A stretch of DNA of 64,000 nucleotides from Bacteroidota bacterium (GTDB lineage Bacteria > Bacteroidota > Bacteroidia > B-17B0 > Aurantibacillaceae): NCBI GenBank assembly GCA_018267475.1, contig JAFDYI010000012.1:124001-188000 (forward strand), read 5' to 3'. Numbering within the stretch: position 1 is the stretch's first letter; each line of letters opens with the position of its first letter. The position numbers were made by a program, and so were the translations under genes. This document shows positions 54,905 through 64,000 of the stretch, piece by piece. A model generated the notes under the pieces. That model had not been told where the DNA came from. It made no database searches and was given only the letters and a program-made list of their open reading frames with translations.

Positions 54905-55831
54905 GTGAAAATTTTAGTTACAGGCAGCAACGGGCTATTGGGGCAAAAACTTATTTACAAACTGCGCAACCAAGCGCACATACAATGTATTGCCACCGCC
55001 CGTGGTACTAATAGATTGGTAAAAACCGAGGGATATGTATATACCGAAATGGATATAACCAACCCCGCACAGGTGCAGCAAGTATTAGCAAGCCACAGGC
55101 CTGATGTGCTTATTCATACCGCGGCTATGACGAACGTAGATGCTTGCGAAAATGCGCAAGAAGACGCTTTGGCTATGAACGTACACGCTGTGCGCTATAT
55201 AGTAGATGCGCTAGAGGTTTTGCAAAAAAAACACGAGCAATACACCCCTCAGCTCATACACCTTTCTACCGATTTTATTTTTGACGGCACACACGGCCCC
55301 TTAGATGAAAATGAAGCACCCAACCCTCTTAGTTACTACGCCCACACCAAGTTAGAAGCCGAAAAAATAGTACAGGCAAGCACGCTACACTGGGCTATTG
55401 CCCGCACCGTATTGGTATATGGTATTGTGGATAATATGAGCCGAAGCAACATTGTACTTTGGGTAAAACAGAACTTAGAACAAGGTAAAACCATTAATGT
55501 AGTAGATGACCAATTTCGTACACCTACCCTTGCCGAAGATTTGGCTGATGGCTGCATCTTACTAGCAACCAAAAAGGCGCAGGGTATTTACAACCTTTCG
55601 GGCAACGATTTTATGAGCATCTTGCAACTGGCACAAACCGTTGCCGATTATTACAAGCTCGATAAATCCCTGATAAAACCTGCAAAATCAGCCGATATTA
55701 AGCAGCCGGCCAAGCGCCCCCCCATCACCGGTTTTATTATTGATAAAGCAATAAAGGATTTAGGCTACAAACCCCATCGTTTTACAGAGGGAATTAAAAT
55801 AATGGAAGAACAATTGGCTGCTATGAAATAA
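54905..55831 (+). CDS. RmlD-like sugar nucleotide reductase (SDR family)
   Basis: A 308-residue extended SDR. The Rossmann motif GSNGLLGQK is at residues 7-15; ALMIHTAAMTNVDACE, STDFIFDGTHGPLDENEAPNP-type residues (LSTDFIFDG) and YYAHTKLEAE (YxxxK) follow, and the pattern matches dTDP-4-dehydrorhamnose reductase. It could finish dTDP-rhamnose from the dTDP-glucose made by rfbA, but rfbB and rfbC are not in the window, and such SDR proteins can reduce other sugars. The start is GTG 54905. It precedes an ABC-F gene by 48 nt. Confidence 0.82.
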   Translation: MKILVTGSNGLLGQKLIYKLRNQAHIQCIATARGTNRLVKTEGYVYTEMDITNPAQVQQVLASHRPDVLIHTAAMTNVDACENAQEDALAMNVHAVRYIVDALEVLQKKHEQYTPQLIHLSTDFIFDGTHGPLDENEAPNPLSYYAHTKLEAEKIVQASTLHWAIARTVLVYGIVDNMSRSNIVLWVKQNLEQGKTINVVDDQFRTPTLAEDLADGCILLATKKAQGIYNLSGNDFMSILQLAQTVADYYKLDKSLIKPAKSADIKQPAKRPPITGFIIDKAIKDLGYKPHRFTEGIKIMEEQLAAMK

Positions 55832-55852
55832 AAATTCAACTCTTTTTTTTGA

Positions 55853-57508
<1,656 letters not shown>

Positions 57509-57574
57509 TTTTTGATACATCTTTAGCATAAAAACAAAAAAATAAAGAAACGTACAAGTATGGCACGATTTTGG

Positions 57575-57582
57575 TATATTTG
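57575..57582 (+). promoter_or_regulatory. -7 box TATATTTG before the DUF1573 pair
   Basis: Perfect TAnnTTTG, 25 nt before the ATG at 57607. It lies inside the longer open frame from 57571 and fixes the shorter start. Confidence 0.6.
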
Positions 57583-57606
57583 GAACGGAAATTAAACCTT
57601 AAAAAC

Positions 57607-58092
57607 ATGAAAAAAATAATTATAAGTTTAGGATTGATGTCGTTTGTAGCGCTAAACGGCATGGCACAAGAAGTAAAAGCAGCTACCCCTGCCGCGGCCC
57701 CCGCATCAACAGCTGACATAAAATTTGAAAAAATGGTACATGATTATGGAACCATAAAACAAGGAGGCGATGGCGGTTGCGAATTCAAATTTACCAATAC
57801 CGGCAAGGAACCGCTTATCATAAGCAACTGTCAAGGCAGCTGCGGCTGCACGGTGCCAAGCTGTCCAAAAGAACCGATATTGCCCGGCAAAACAGGCGTA
57901 ATAAAAGTACACTACGACACGAAACGCGTAGGCCCTATTGCTAAAACCGTAATGGTACAATCAAACGCCATAGTAGGAAGCCAAACGCTGCAAATAAAAG
58001 GAACCGTAGAAGCTACTCCTGCCGAAGAGCAATTTCCTATGGGGGGAGCACCATCTAAAACCGGAGCCCCTGCAGAAAAAGGAAATAATTAA
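57607..58092 (+). CDS. Exported DUF1573 protein (copy 1)
   Basis: A 161-residue exported protein: signal peptide MKKIIISLGLMSFVALNGMAQ, an Ala/Pro-rich spacer, one DUF1573 Ig-like domain (KMVHDYGTIKQGGDGGCEFKFTNTGKEPLIISNCQGSCGCT, here about residues 38-80, quoted in parts) with the family core SCGCT and PKEPILPG, and a Gly/Pro-rich tail. Six Cys include a close CxC, so disulfides or metal are possible. DUF1573 domains are small beta-sandwiches of unknown role at the Bacteroidota cell surface. It is followed 33 nt later by a paralog. Confidence 0.88.
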   Translation: MKKIIISLGLMSFVALNGMAQEVKAATPAAAPASTADIKFEKMVHDYGTIKQGGDGGCEFKFTNTGKEPLIISNCQGSCGCTVPSCPKEPILPGKTGVIKVHYDTKRVGPIAKTVMVQSNAIVGSQTLQIKGTVEATPAEEQFPMGGAPSKTGAPAEKGNN

Positions 58093-58125
58093 TCCCATAT
58101 TTTAGAAATTTAAAAAAAGAATACC

Positions 58126-58554
58126 ATGAAAAAAGTAATTGCAAGTGCCTTTTTATTTTTAGGATTAACTTTTGCCGCGCAAGCCCAAGAAACGGCTACT
58201 CCTAACATTGACCCTAATGCTCCGGAAATAAAATTTGATCAAACCGAAATTGACTACGGTACCATTGAATACGAAGGAAACCCTCAACGCGAATTTAAGT
58301 TAAAAAATATAGGTAAGTCGCCGTTGGTTATTAGCAACTGCCAAGGCAGCTGCGGCTGTACAGTACCTACCTGCCCAAAAGAACCTATTATGCCCGGGCA
58401 ATCGGCTGTGATTAAAGTAAATTACGATACCAAACGCGTAGGTCGCTTTGATAAAAAAGTAACTGTTACTACCAACGGCAAAACGCCCAGCGTAGTACTT
58501 ACCATTAAAGGAGAAGTAAAACCACAACCTACCCCTGCGCCTACTACAAAATAA
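58126..58554 (+). CDS. Exported DUF1573 protein (copy 2)
   Basis: A 142-residue paralog of the previous gene, with signal peptide MKKVIASAFLFLGLTFAAQAQ and one DUF1573 domain. Shared blocks include PLVISNCQGSCGCTVP, CPKEPIMPGQ and VNYDTKRVG, close to those of copy 1, while signal peptide, spacer and tail differ. The two evidently arose by tandem duplication, are probably one transcript, and end at a shared terminator. Confidence 0.88.
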   Translation: MKKVIASAFLFLGLTFAAQAQETATPNIDPNAPEIKFDQTEIDYGTIEYEGNPQREFKLKNIGKSPLVISNCQGSCGCTVPTCPKEPIMPGQSAVIKVNYDTKRVGRFDKKVTVTTNGKTPSVVLTIKGEVKPQPTPAPTTK

Positions 58555-58572
58555 AACAGAAGCAATAAAAAA

Positions 58573-58605
58573 GAAAAGCGAATCGCTGAGGTTCGCTTTT
58601 TTTGT
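58573..58605 (+). terminator. Terminator after the DUF1573 pair
   Basis: Stem AAAAGCGAA / TTCGCTTTT with a 9-nt loop and a T7 tract. Confidence 0.86.
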
Positions 58606-58618
58606 GTCGTATTTTTAG

Positions 58619-58626
58619 TACCTTAG
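58619..58626 (+). promoter_or_regulatory. Near-consensus -7 box TACCTTAG
   Basis: One mismatch to TAnnTTTG, ending 7 nt before the DUF2851 ATG at 58634; transcription would start near the start codon. Confidence 0.4.
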
Positions 58627-58633
58627 CTTTTTT

Positions 58634-59905
58634 ATGACCGAAGAATTACTACACTTTATTTGGAAATATAAATTGCTAAAGCCGGGCGCCTACAGCACTA
58701 CCGATAATACAGCTATAGAGTTTTTGCATTACGGGCAACACAACAGCCATGCCGGTCCCGATTTTTTAGATGCCCGTATAAAAATAAATCATACCGAATG
58801 GGCGGGATCTATAGAGATGCACAAAAAATCATCAGATTGGTTTTTACATCAACATCATACCGACAAAGCCTACGACAATGTGGTGCTGCACGTGGTGTAT
58901 GAACACGATAAAGAGATATACAACTCCAAACAGCAAGCCATTCCCTGCTTTGAAATAAAAAAATACGTACCCAACGAGGTGCTGTTGCAATATGAAAAAT
59001 TATACAGCAACAAACAAAAAATACCTTGTGGTAGCTTGTTTTGTGAAGTAGCTGAAGCTACCCGCGAGCTGTGGTTGGAGCGTGTTTTGATAGAACGTAT
59101 GGAAAGTAAAACGCAATTTATAGAAGAAATTTTTGCCTTTACTCAATACAACTGGGACGAAACCTTTTATCTGTTGCTCTGCAAAAATTTTGGCTTTCAT
59201 GTAAACAGCGAAGCCTTTTTTCAATTAGGAAAATCCATACCCCTTACCCTTTTATTAAAACACACCCACAACCTAAACCAAGTAGAAGCCTTGCTGTATG
59301 GACAAAGCGGCTTGTTGCACGAAAAACACAAAGACTCCTATCCACAACAATTGCACAAAGAATACCAATACCTACAGCATAAATATAGGCTGCACAGCAT
59401 AAATAATTCCTTAAAATTCTTGCGTTTGCGGCCCAAAAATTTCCCTAGCATACGCCTTGCGCAGTTGGCCGGATTTATATTAAAATATCAACACACTTTT
59501 TCAAAAATAGTAGAAGCAAAATATCTACAAGAGGCAAAAAAACTCTTTGAAGTATCGGTATCAGGGTATTGGAAAACACACTATACTTTTGATACACCAA
59601 GCACCCGGGAGGAAAAACCTTTAGGAACTTCATCTATTGAAAACATAATGATAAATACGGTGTGTCCTATTTTATTTTTTTATGGAAAGCAAAAACAAGA
59701 CGATAGCCTATCAGAAAAAGCGGTGAAATGGTATTATCAACTAAAAACAGAAAAAAACAGCCTTGTTGCCTTGTTTTTTGACGTAGGTTTTAAAGCGCTG
59801 CACGCAGCCCACTCTCAAGCCTTGCTGCAATTACATCAAAACTACTGTGCGCAAAAAAAATGCCTGCAATGCGGCATAGGGCTTGCTATTGTGGGGAAAA
59901 GGTAA
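58634..59905 (+). CDS. DUF2851 family protein
   Basis: A 423-residue cytoplasmic protein of the Bacteroidota DUF2851 family. The N-terminus MTEELLHFIWKYKLL, HYGQHNSHAGPDFLDARI, GSIEMHKKSSDW and VVLHVVYEHD are strongly typical. A GPDF...E...H...D arrangement resembles a restriction-endonuclease-like fold, but I cannot show catalysis. The C-terminus carries a short Cys pair (KKCLQCGIG), possibly metal-binding. The role is unknown. A likely leaderless promoter precedes it, and a terminator separates it from the DUF1573 pair. Confidence 0.88.
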   Translation: MTEELLHFIWKYKLLKPGAYSTTDNTAIEFLHYGQHNSHAGPDFLDARIKINHTEWAGSIEMHKKSSDWFLHQHHTDKAYDNVVLHVVYEHDKEIYNSKQQAIPCFEIKKYVPNEVLLQYEKLYSNKQKIPCGSLFCEVAEATRELWLERVLIERMESKTQFIEEIFAFTQYNWDETFYLLLCKNFGFHVNSEAFFQLGKSIPLTLLLKHTHNLNQVEALLYGQSGLLHEKHKDSYPQQLHKEYQYLQHKYRLHSINNSLKFLRLRPKNFPSIRLAQLAGFILKYQHTFSKIVEAKYLQEAKKLFEVSVSGYWKTHYTFDTPSTREEKPLGTSSIENIMINTVCPILFFYGKQKQDDSLSEKAVKWYYQLKTEKNSLVALFFDVGFKALHAAHSQALLQLHQNYCAQKKCLQCGIGLAIVGKR

Positions 59906-59923
59906 AGTCGGTTAAGAAATAAA

Positions 59924-60154
59924 CTAGCTTTTTAAACAAGATAACAAGTCACTGGCTGACATATTAAAAGAGTGAGCTATGGCTAAAAGAATATGCAAAC
60001 CTACTCCATATTCGCCTTTTTCTATTCTTTGTATTGTTCTTACATCTACATCACATTTAGCCGAAAGGTCTTGTTGCGTAAGACCATGCACCTTTCTTAA
60101 TCGTGTTATTTCCTTTCCAAGTTTTTTTAGTAGAATGGTATAGGACTTTTGCAT
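59924..60154 (-). CDS. XRE-family transcriptional regulator
   Basis: A 76-residue protein that is almost entirely one Cro/C1-type HTH domain: ITRLRKVHGLTQQDLSAKCDVDVRTIQRIEKGEYGVGLHILLAIA, here cited in parts as LTQQDLSAKCDV (helix 2) and RTIQRIEKGE (recognition helix). A longer frame reaches 60235, but MQKSYTILLKKLGKE from the ATG at 60154 is the better start. It is too small for a sensory domain and is divergent from the TonB-type receptor gene, 161 nt away, so it may regulate it. It may instead act elsewhere. Confidence 0.85.
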   Translation of the reverse strand: MQKSYTILLKKLGKEITRLRKVHGLTQQDLSAKCDVDVRTIQRIEKGEYGVGLHILLAIAHSFNMSASDLLSCLKS

Positions 60155-60315
60155 AGCCCCCAAGATGTAAAATTGGGTAAAAAAACAGGACGACAAATTT
60201 GCCGTATTTAAAAATAATATTTTAACTTTGCTCAAGCTATAAAACGAAACAAATACAAAACGCTTATAATAATTAACTAAATTTATCGTTTTTTAACAAA
60301 AATTGGATTTCCTAT

Positions 60316-62724
60316 ATGAAAAAACTGTTTTCTCTATTCTTTCTTTTTTCTTATATACCTTTTACGGCCCAAAATATAATAGAAGGACAAATTAGCGATA
60401 CTAAAGCGGAGGCTGTTCCTTTTTGTCCAATAGCAGTACTAAACGCTACAGGCAGTACCATTAGCAAAGGTACTGTAACGAACGAAGATGGTAAGTTTAC
60501 AGTTGAAAATTTAAAAGCAGGGTACTATCTTCTTAAAATAAGTTACGTTGGTTATATAGACACCGTTATTTCAATTGGTGCGATAGATTCTTTTTCTAAA
60601 ATAAAAATAGCGCCCATTATTTTAAAATCAAGTTCAGTAAAGTTAAATGAAATTGCGGTTACAGCCATGAAAAAACCCATGGAATTTAAAAATGGAAATG
60701 TTACGGTTAATATAGATGGTAGCCCGATGGCCATAGGAAACAGCGTGTATGATTTATTGATGCGGCTTCCGGGGGTGATAGTAACCAATGGGGTGATTAG
60801 CATACAAGGCAAATCGGGTGTACGAGTTATGATTGATGATAGGGTGCAACAACTTTCGGGTGAAGCATTAATGGCTGTTTTAAAAAGCATGAGCGCGTCT
60901 CACATTTCAAAAATAGAAATACTGAAAAACCCTCCCGCAAAATACGATGCCGCAGGTAACGCAGGGATCATCAATATAATTACTAAAAAAATAAGCATTA
61001 CGGGGTTTAGCGGCAGTGCTAATTTTTCTAATCAACAAGGTTTTTACGATATAATGATGGGAGGTGTTACCTTAAATTACAAAGCAAAAAAGTGTGCTTT
61101 TTTTAGCGGAATCAATATCAATACTGAGGGTACAAATAGAGTAAATAAAAAAACAAGAGTTATGACGAATAATGGTGTAACTACCACGTTTAATGAAATT
61201 TCTTCTAATCATGAAAGCGGCCCGGTGGCTAATATTTTTGTTGGTGCAGATTGGTATGTAAATAGTAAAAATACTATTGGTATTCGGGTAGAAGATATTC
61301 CGGGAAATGTAAAGAATGTTCGTACTGGTACAGATCAGATTACAGACAACTCACTAGGGTATAATCAGCTTAATTTTAATTCCGAAATAAAAAACCCTTG
61401 GAATTACGTTTATACCAATGTAAATGCGGAACACCTGTTTGATACCGTTGGAACAAAATTAAAATTTAATGGGGATGTTTATAGCCCGTATAATGATATA
61501 TATCCAAGTACTTACCAAAATAATTTTTTTAATAGTGGAGTAGCACTGCCTTCAACAAACTTTAGAAATACAAATACGATTCACTTAAATACCTTTATCG
61601 CTCGCTTAGATTTTGAAAAAAAGATTTTTAAAACGATTAGTTTAGAAACAGGTGTAAAGGGTTCTTTTAATAATATGAATAGCATTTACAAGCTTGAAAA
61701 CTTAAATAACACAACGGGGCAATATACTACCGATACTAACTATACGAATACATTTACATACAGAGACCAAATTTTAGCAGGATATGTAAACCTACAAAAA
61801 CAAGTAAAAAAAGTTGCGTTGCAAGCCGGACTTAGAGCCGAAAATACCAGCATACAAACGCTAAGTATAACAAGCGGTATTGCGTATAAAAGACAATATT
61901 TTAATTTGTTTCCTACTGCAAGCGTTAGTTATAGTAAAAATGATAAACACACCTTTCAATTATCCTTTAGCAGAAGAATTGACCGACCCGACTACAACAA
62001 CTTTAATCCATATCGGCAATTTTATGGAAACATTTTAAGCTACGGAATCGGCAATCCATTTTTATATCCTCAGTTTACCAATAATTATGAAATTTCACAC
62101 AATTACAAAGGTATAGTTGGCGGCTCTTTTGCCTATTCGCGCACTACAAACGTAATTATGGGATATAATCTGCAAAATGATTCTACAAAAATTAACGAAG
62201 GTAAAATAGGAAATCTACATTCACTTGAAACGTATGCTTTGTCTGTGTTTTTTTCTAAAGATGTGATAAAATGGTGGACACTTTCCGTAAGCGCAACGGG
62301 CTACTATTTCAAATATGCCGGAAGCCTTGATGGCATTGATTATACGCGCGGAGCTCCCTCTGGCTACGGAAATATCTCAAACACCATCAATTTGCCAAAA
62401 GGTTTTAAAACTGAGATTAGCGGCTTTTATATTGCCCCTTGGCTGTCAGGCTCAAATGAAACAAAAAGTAGGTGGGCAGCCAATTTTGCAGTCAAAAAAT
62501 CTTTTTTAAAAGATAAATTAAATGTCTCTATTGGCGTAAACGATTTATTTTTTACAATGGGTTTGCGAACTATAAATTATATACCAGGTCAAACATTTAA
62601 TGTCAATCTTACCATGGACACGCGAAGATTTGTTGTGGGGGCTACCTACAATTTTGGAAAAGTAAAAGTAGAACAGAGGGATATTAAAAATAACGATGAG
62701 GATAAGAAACGCTTAGGGCATTAG
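60316..62724 (+). CDS. TonB-receptor-like outer-membrane beta-barrel protein
   Basis: An 802-residue outer-membrane protein: signal peptide (MKKLFSLFFLFSYIPFTAQ); a CarboxypepD_reg-like domain (about 20-105: EGQISDTKAEAVPFCPIAVLNATG, ENLKAGYYLLKISYVGY); a plug-like domain (about 115-220: VYDLLMRLPGVIVTNGVISIQGKSGVRVMIDD, KNPPAKYDAAGNAGIINI); and a barrel to the end. This is the 'outer membrane beta-barrel family' related to TonB receptors. It lacks a clear TonB box and a SusD partner, so it may not import polysaccharide. AT content looks higher than in neighbouring genes. Divergent from the XRE gene. Confidence 0.87.
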   Translation: MKKLFSLFFLFSYIPFTAQNIIEGQISDTKAEAVPFCPIAVLNATGSTISKGTVTNEDGKFTVENLKAGYYLLKISYVGYIDTVISIGAIDSFSKIKIAPIILKSSSVKLNEIAVTAMKKPMEFKNGNVTVNIDGSPMAIGNSVYDLLMRLPGVIVTNGVISIQGKSGVRVMIDDRVQQLSGEALMAVLKSMSASHISKIEILKNPPAKYDAAGNAGIINIITKKISITGFSGSANFSNQQGFYDIMMGGVTLNYKAKKCAFFSGININTEGTNRVNKKTRVMTNNGVTTTFNEISSNHESGPVANIFVGADWYVNSKNTIGIRVEDIPGNVKNVRTGTDQITDNSLGYNQLNFNSEIKNPWNYVYTNVNAEHLFDTVGTKLKFNGDVYSPYNDIYPSTYQNNFFNSGVALPSTNFRNTNTIHLNTFIARLDFEKKIFKTISLETGVKGSFNNMNSIYKLENLNNTTGQYTTDTNYTNTFTYRDQILAGYVNLQKQVKKVALQAGLRAENTSIQTLSITSGIAYKRQYFNLFPTASVSYSKNDKHTFQLSFSRRIDRPDYNNFNPYRQFYGNILSYGIGNPFLYPQFTNNYEISHNYKGIVGGSFAYSRTTNVIMGYNLQNDSTKINEGKIGNLHSLETYALSVFFSKDVIKWWTLSVSATGYYFKYAGSLDGIDYTRGAPSGYGNISNTINLPKGFKTEISGFYIAPWLSGSNETKSRWAANFAVKKSFLKDKLNVSIGVNDLFFTMGLRTINYIPGQTFNVNLTMDTRRFVVGATYNFGKVKVEQRDIKNNDEDKKRLGH

Positions 62725-62767
62725 AATTTTTTAACGTTATAATCGGTTTTTATGCCCAAATTGTTTG

Positions 62768-62775
62768 TACTTTTG
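62768..62775 (+). promoter_or_regulatory. -7 box TACTTTTG abutting fumC
   Basis: Perfect TAnnTTTG ending 4 nt before the fumC ATG at 62780, so the message is probably leaderless. Confidence 0.57.
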
Positions 62776-62779
62776 CCCT

Positions 62780-64000
62780 ATGGAAACACAATCTTTATCT
62801 AAAACAGAATTTAGAACCGAACACGATACAATGGGCGAGGTGCAAGTGCCTGCCGATAAATACTGGGGTGCGCAAACCGAACGCAGCCGCAACAATTTTA
62901 AAATAGGCCCTGAGGCCAGTATGCCGAAAGAAGTGATTCATGCTTTTGGGTATTTAAAAAAAGCAGCTGCTCAAGCCAATTGCGAGTTGGGCGCCCTAAG
63001 CAAAGAAAAAAGCGATCTGATAGGAAAAGTATGCGACGAGATTTTAGCTCACAAGCTAGATGACCAGTTTCCTTTAGTAATATGGCAAACCGGCTCGGGC
63101 ACGCAAAGCAATATGAATGCCAATGAGGTTATAGCATATCGTGCACACGTACTCAGTGGCGGCAAGCTAAGCGATGCTACTAAAGTTTTGCACCCTAACG
63201 ATGATGTCAATAAATCGCAATCAAGCAACGATACCTACCCTACCGCCATGCACATTGCGGCCTACAAGCAAGTGGTAGAAATCACCATTCCGGGTATGGA
63301 AAAACTGCGCGATACCTTACATAAAAAAGCCGAAGAATATAAAAGCATTGTGAAAACCGGCCGTACCCATTTTATGGACGCTACCCCTCTTACCCTTGGC
63401 CAAGAATTTAGCGGCTATGTGCAACAAATAAGCAACAGCGTACGTGCTTTGAAAAGCGCTTTAGAAATGGTGCGCGAGCTTGCTTTAGGCGGCACAGCCG
63501 TAGGCACCGGACTTAATACACCAAAAGGATACGATGTGTTGGTGGCAAAAAAAATTGCTGATTTAACGGGCTTGCCTTTCGTTACGGCACCCAACAAGTT
63601 CGAGGCTCTGGCCGCACACGATGCCATGATTGAATTGTCAGGAGCATTAAAACGCAGTGCGGTATCGCTCTTTAAAATAGCGAACGATATTCGCATGCTC
63701 AGCTCGGGCCCACGCTCAGGTATAGGAGAAATTATTATTCCTGACAACGAGCCCGGATCTTCTATTATGCCCGGCAAGGTAAACCCTACGCAACCCGAAG
63801 CCATGACTATGGTATGCGCGCAAGTGATCGGAAACGATGTAGCGGCTTCTGTGGGTGGATTAACCGGTCATTTTGAGCTCAATGTGTTTAAACCCCTTAT
63901 TGCTGCCAACGTATTACAAAGCGCCCGCCTTATTGGCGATGCCTGCGTATCGTTTAACGATAAATGCGCTGTGGGTATTGAACCCAATAAAGCGGTAATA
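62780..64000 (+). CDS. fumC: Class II fumarate hydratase (5' part; runs off the window)
   Basis: The first 407 residues of class II fumarase, which hydrates fumarate to malate in the TCA cycle; the gene continues past the window edge (full length is usually about 460). Seen: [66 protein letters not shown] and the superfamily signature [11 protein letters not shown] (Gly326 to Pro336) that holds the catalytic serine. No disruption is seen in the visible part. The ATG at 62780 directly follows a -7 promoter box. Confidence 0.95.
   Translation, partial: METQSLSKTEFRTEHDTMGEVQVPADKYWGAQTERSRNNFKIGPEASMPKEVIHAFGYLKKAAAQANCELGALSKEKSDLIGKVCDEILAHKLDDQFPLVIWQTGSGTQSNMNANEVIAYRAHVLSGGKLSDATKVLHPNDDVNKSQSSNDTYPTAMHIAAYKQVVEITIPGMEKLRDTLHKKAEEYKSIVKTGRTHFMDATPLTLGQEFSGYVQQISNSVRALKSALEMVRELALGGTAVGTGLNTPKGYDVLVAKKIADLTGLPFVTAPNKFEALAAHDAMIELSGALKRSAVSLFKIANDIRMLSSGPRSGIGEIIIPDNEPGSSIMPGKVNPTQPEAMTMVCAQVIGNDVAASVGGLTGHFELNVFKPLIAANVLQSARLIGDACVSFNDKCAVGIEPNKAVI

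Overview
This 64 kb window looks like chromosomal, mostly core-genome DNA from an AT-rich member of the Bacteroidota. The evidence is: two secreted proteins with type IX secretion (T9SS) C-terminal sorting domains; an LpxC-FabZ fusion gene; DUF1573, DUF2851 and Reg_prop/Y_Y_Y sensor-kinase genes; a TonB-receptor-like outer membrane protein; weak or absent Shine-Dalgarno sequences; and many copies of the Bacteroidota -7 promoter box TAnnTTTG just upstream of genes. I cannot place it below phylum. I saw no rRNA or tRNA gene, IS element, prophage or CRISPR array.

Layout. 1-3.2 kb: DUF177-rpmF and a secreted M43-type metalloprotease. 3.3-9.9 kb: a plus-strand run with gmd, an unknown exported protein, GDP-fucose synthase, a WecA/MraY-type sugar-phosphate transferase, an MsbA-like ABC exporter and tgt. 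10.1-14.6 kb (minus): sufD, sufC, a four-helix-bundle gene, sufB and an A-type Fe-S carrier. 14.7-18.6 kb: a MacB-like permease, OsmC, a 42-residue cysteine-rich lipoprotein candidate, a T9SS-sorted protein and rplT. 18.7-21.1 kb: rpmI, then divergently rfbA, a Cdd1-like protein and a polyprenyl diphosphate synthase. 21.4-24 kb (minus): recA, a secreted EEP-family phosphatase/nuclease and a histidine-rich protein. 24.2-32.4 kb: lpxD, lpxC/fabZ, lpxA, an unusual M1 peptidase with an apparent outer-membrane barrel, and a WbpD/WlbA-like acetamido-sugar pair. 32.4-37.4 kb: fabD, a membrane protein, yjdM, a glycosyltransferase and a frameshifted O-antigen-ligase-type gene. 37.4-41.3 kb (minus): two exported proteins of unknown function, sucC and thiL. 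41.5-51.9 kb: a hybrid propeller histidine kinase, an AddA/RecB-like helicase-nuclease, a convergent MMPL transporter and a solitary nuoL. 52-64 kb: an AsmA-like protein, an RmlD-like reductase, an ABC-F ATPase, two tandem DUF1573 proteins, a DUF2851 protein, an XRE regulator, a TonB-type barrel protein and the 5' part of fumC.

How the genes fit together. Envelope building is the main theme. Lipid A synthesis (lpxD, lpxC/fabZ, lpxA), GDP-fucose synthesis (gmd, fcl), dTDP-glucose formation (rfbA), acetamido-sugar modification, a polyprenyl-phosphate sugar-1-P transferase, a glycosyltransferase, an MsbA-like flippase and the broken ligase would all feed LPS or surface polysaccharide. They are scattered rather than gathered in one O-antigen locus. 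Housekeeping genes sit between them, and several textbook neighbourhoods are broken up: rpmF without plsX/fabH, rpmI-rplT without infC, nuoL outside a nuo operon, sucC without sucD.

Most notable observations: (1) the M1 peptidase with a C-terminal barrel-like region carrying an RGY motif and a terminal Phe; (2) the ligase gene interrupted by two one-base shifts in homopolymer runs; (3) a four-helix-bundle gene inside the suf operon; (4) promoters that abut start codons and imply leaderless mRNAs; (5) small genes easily missed by gene callers. I found no clearly novel defence or mobile system.
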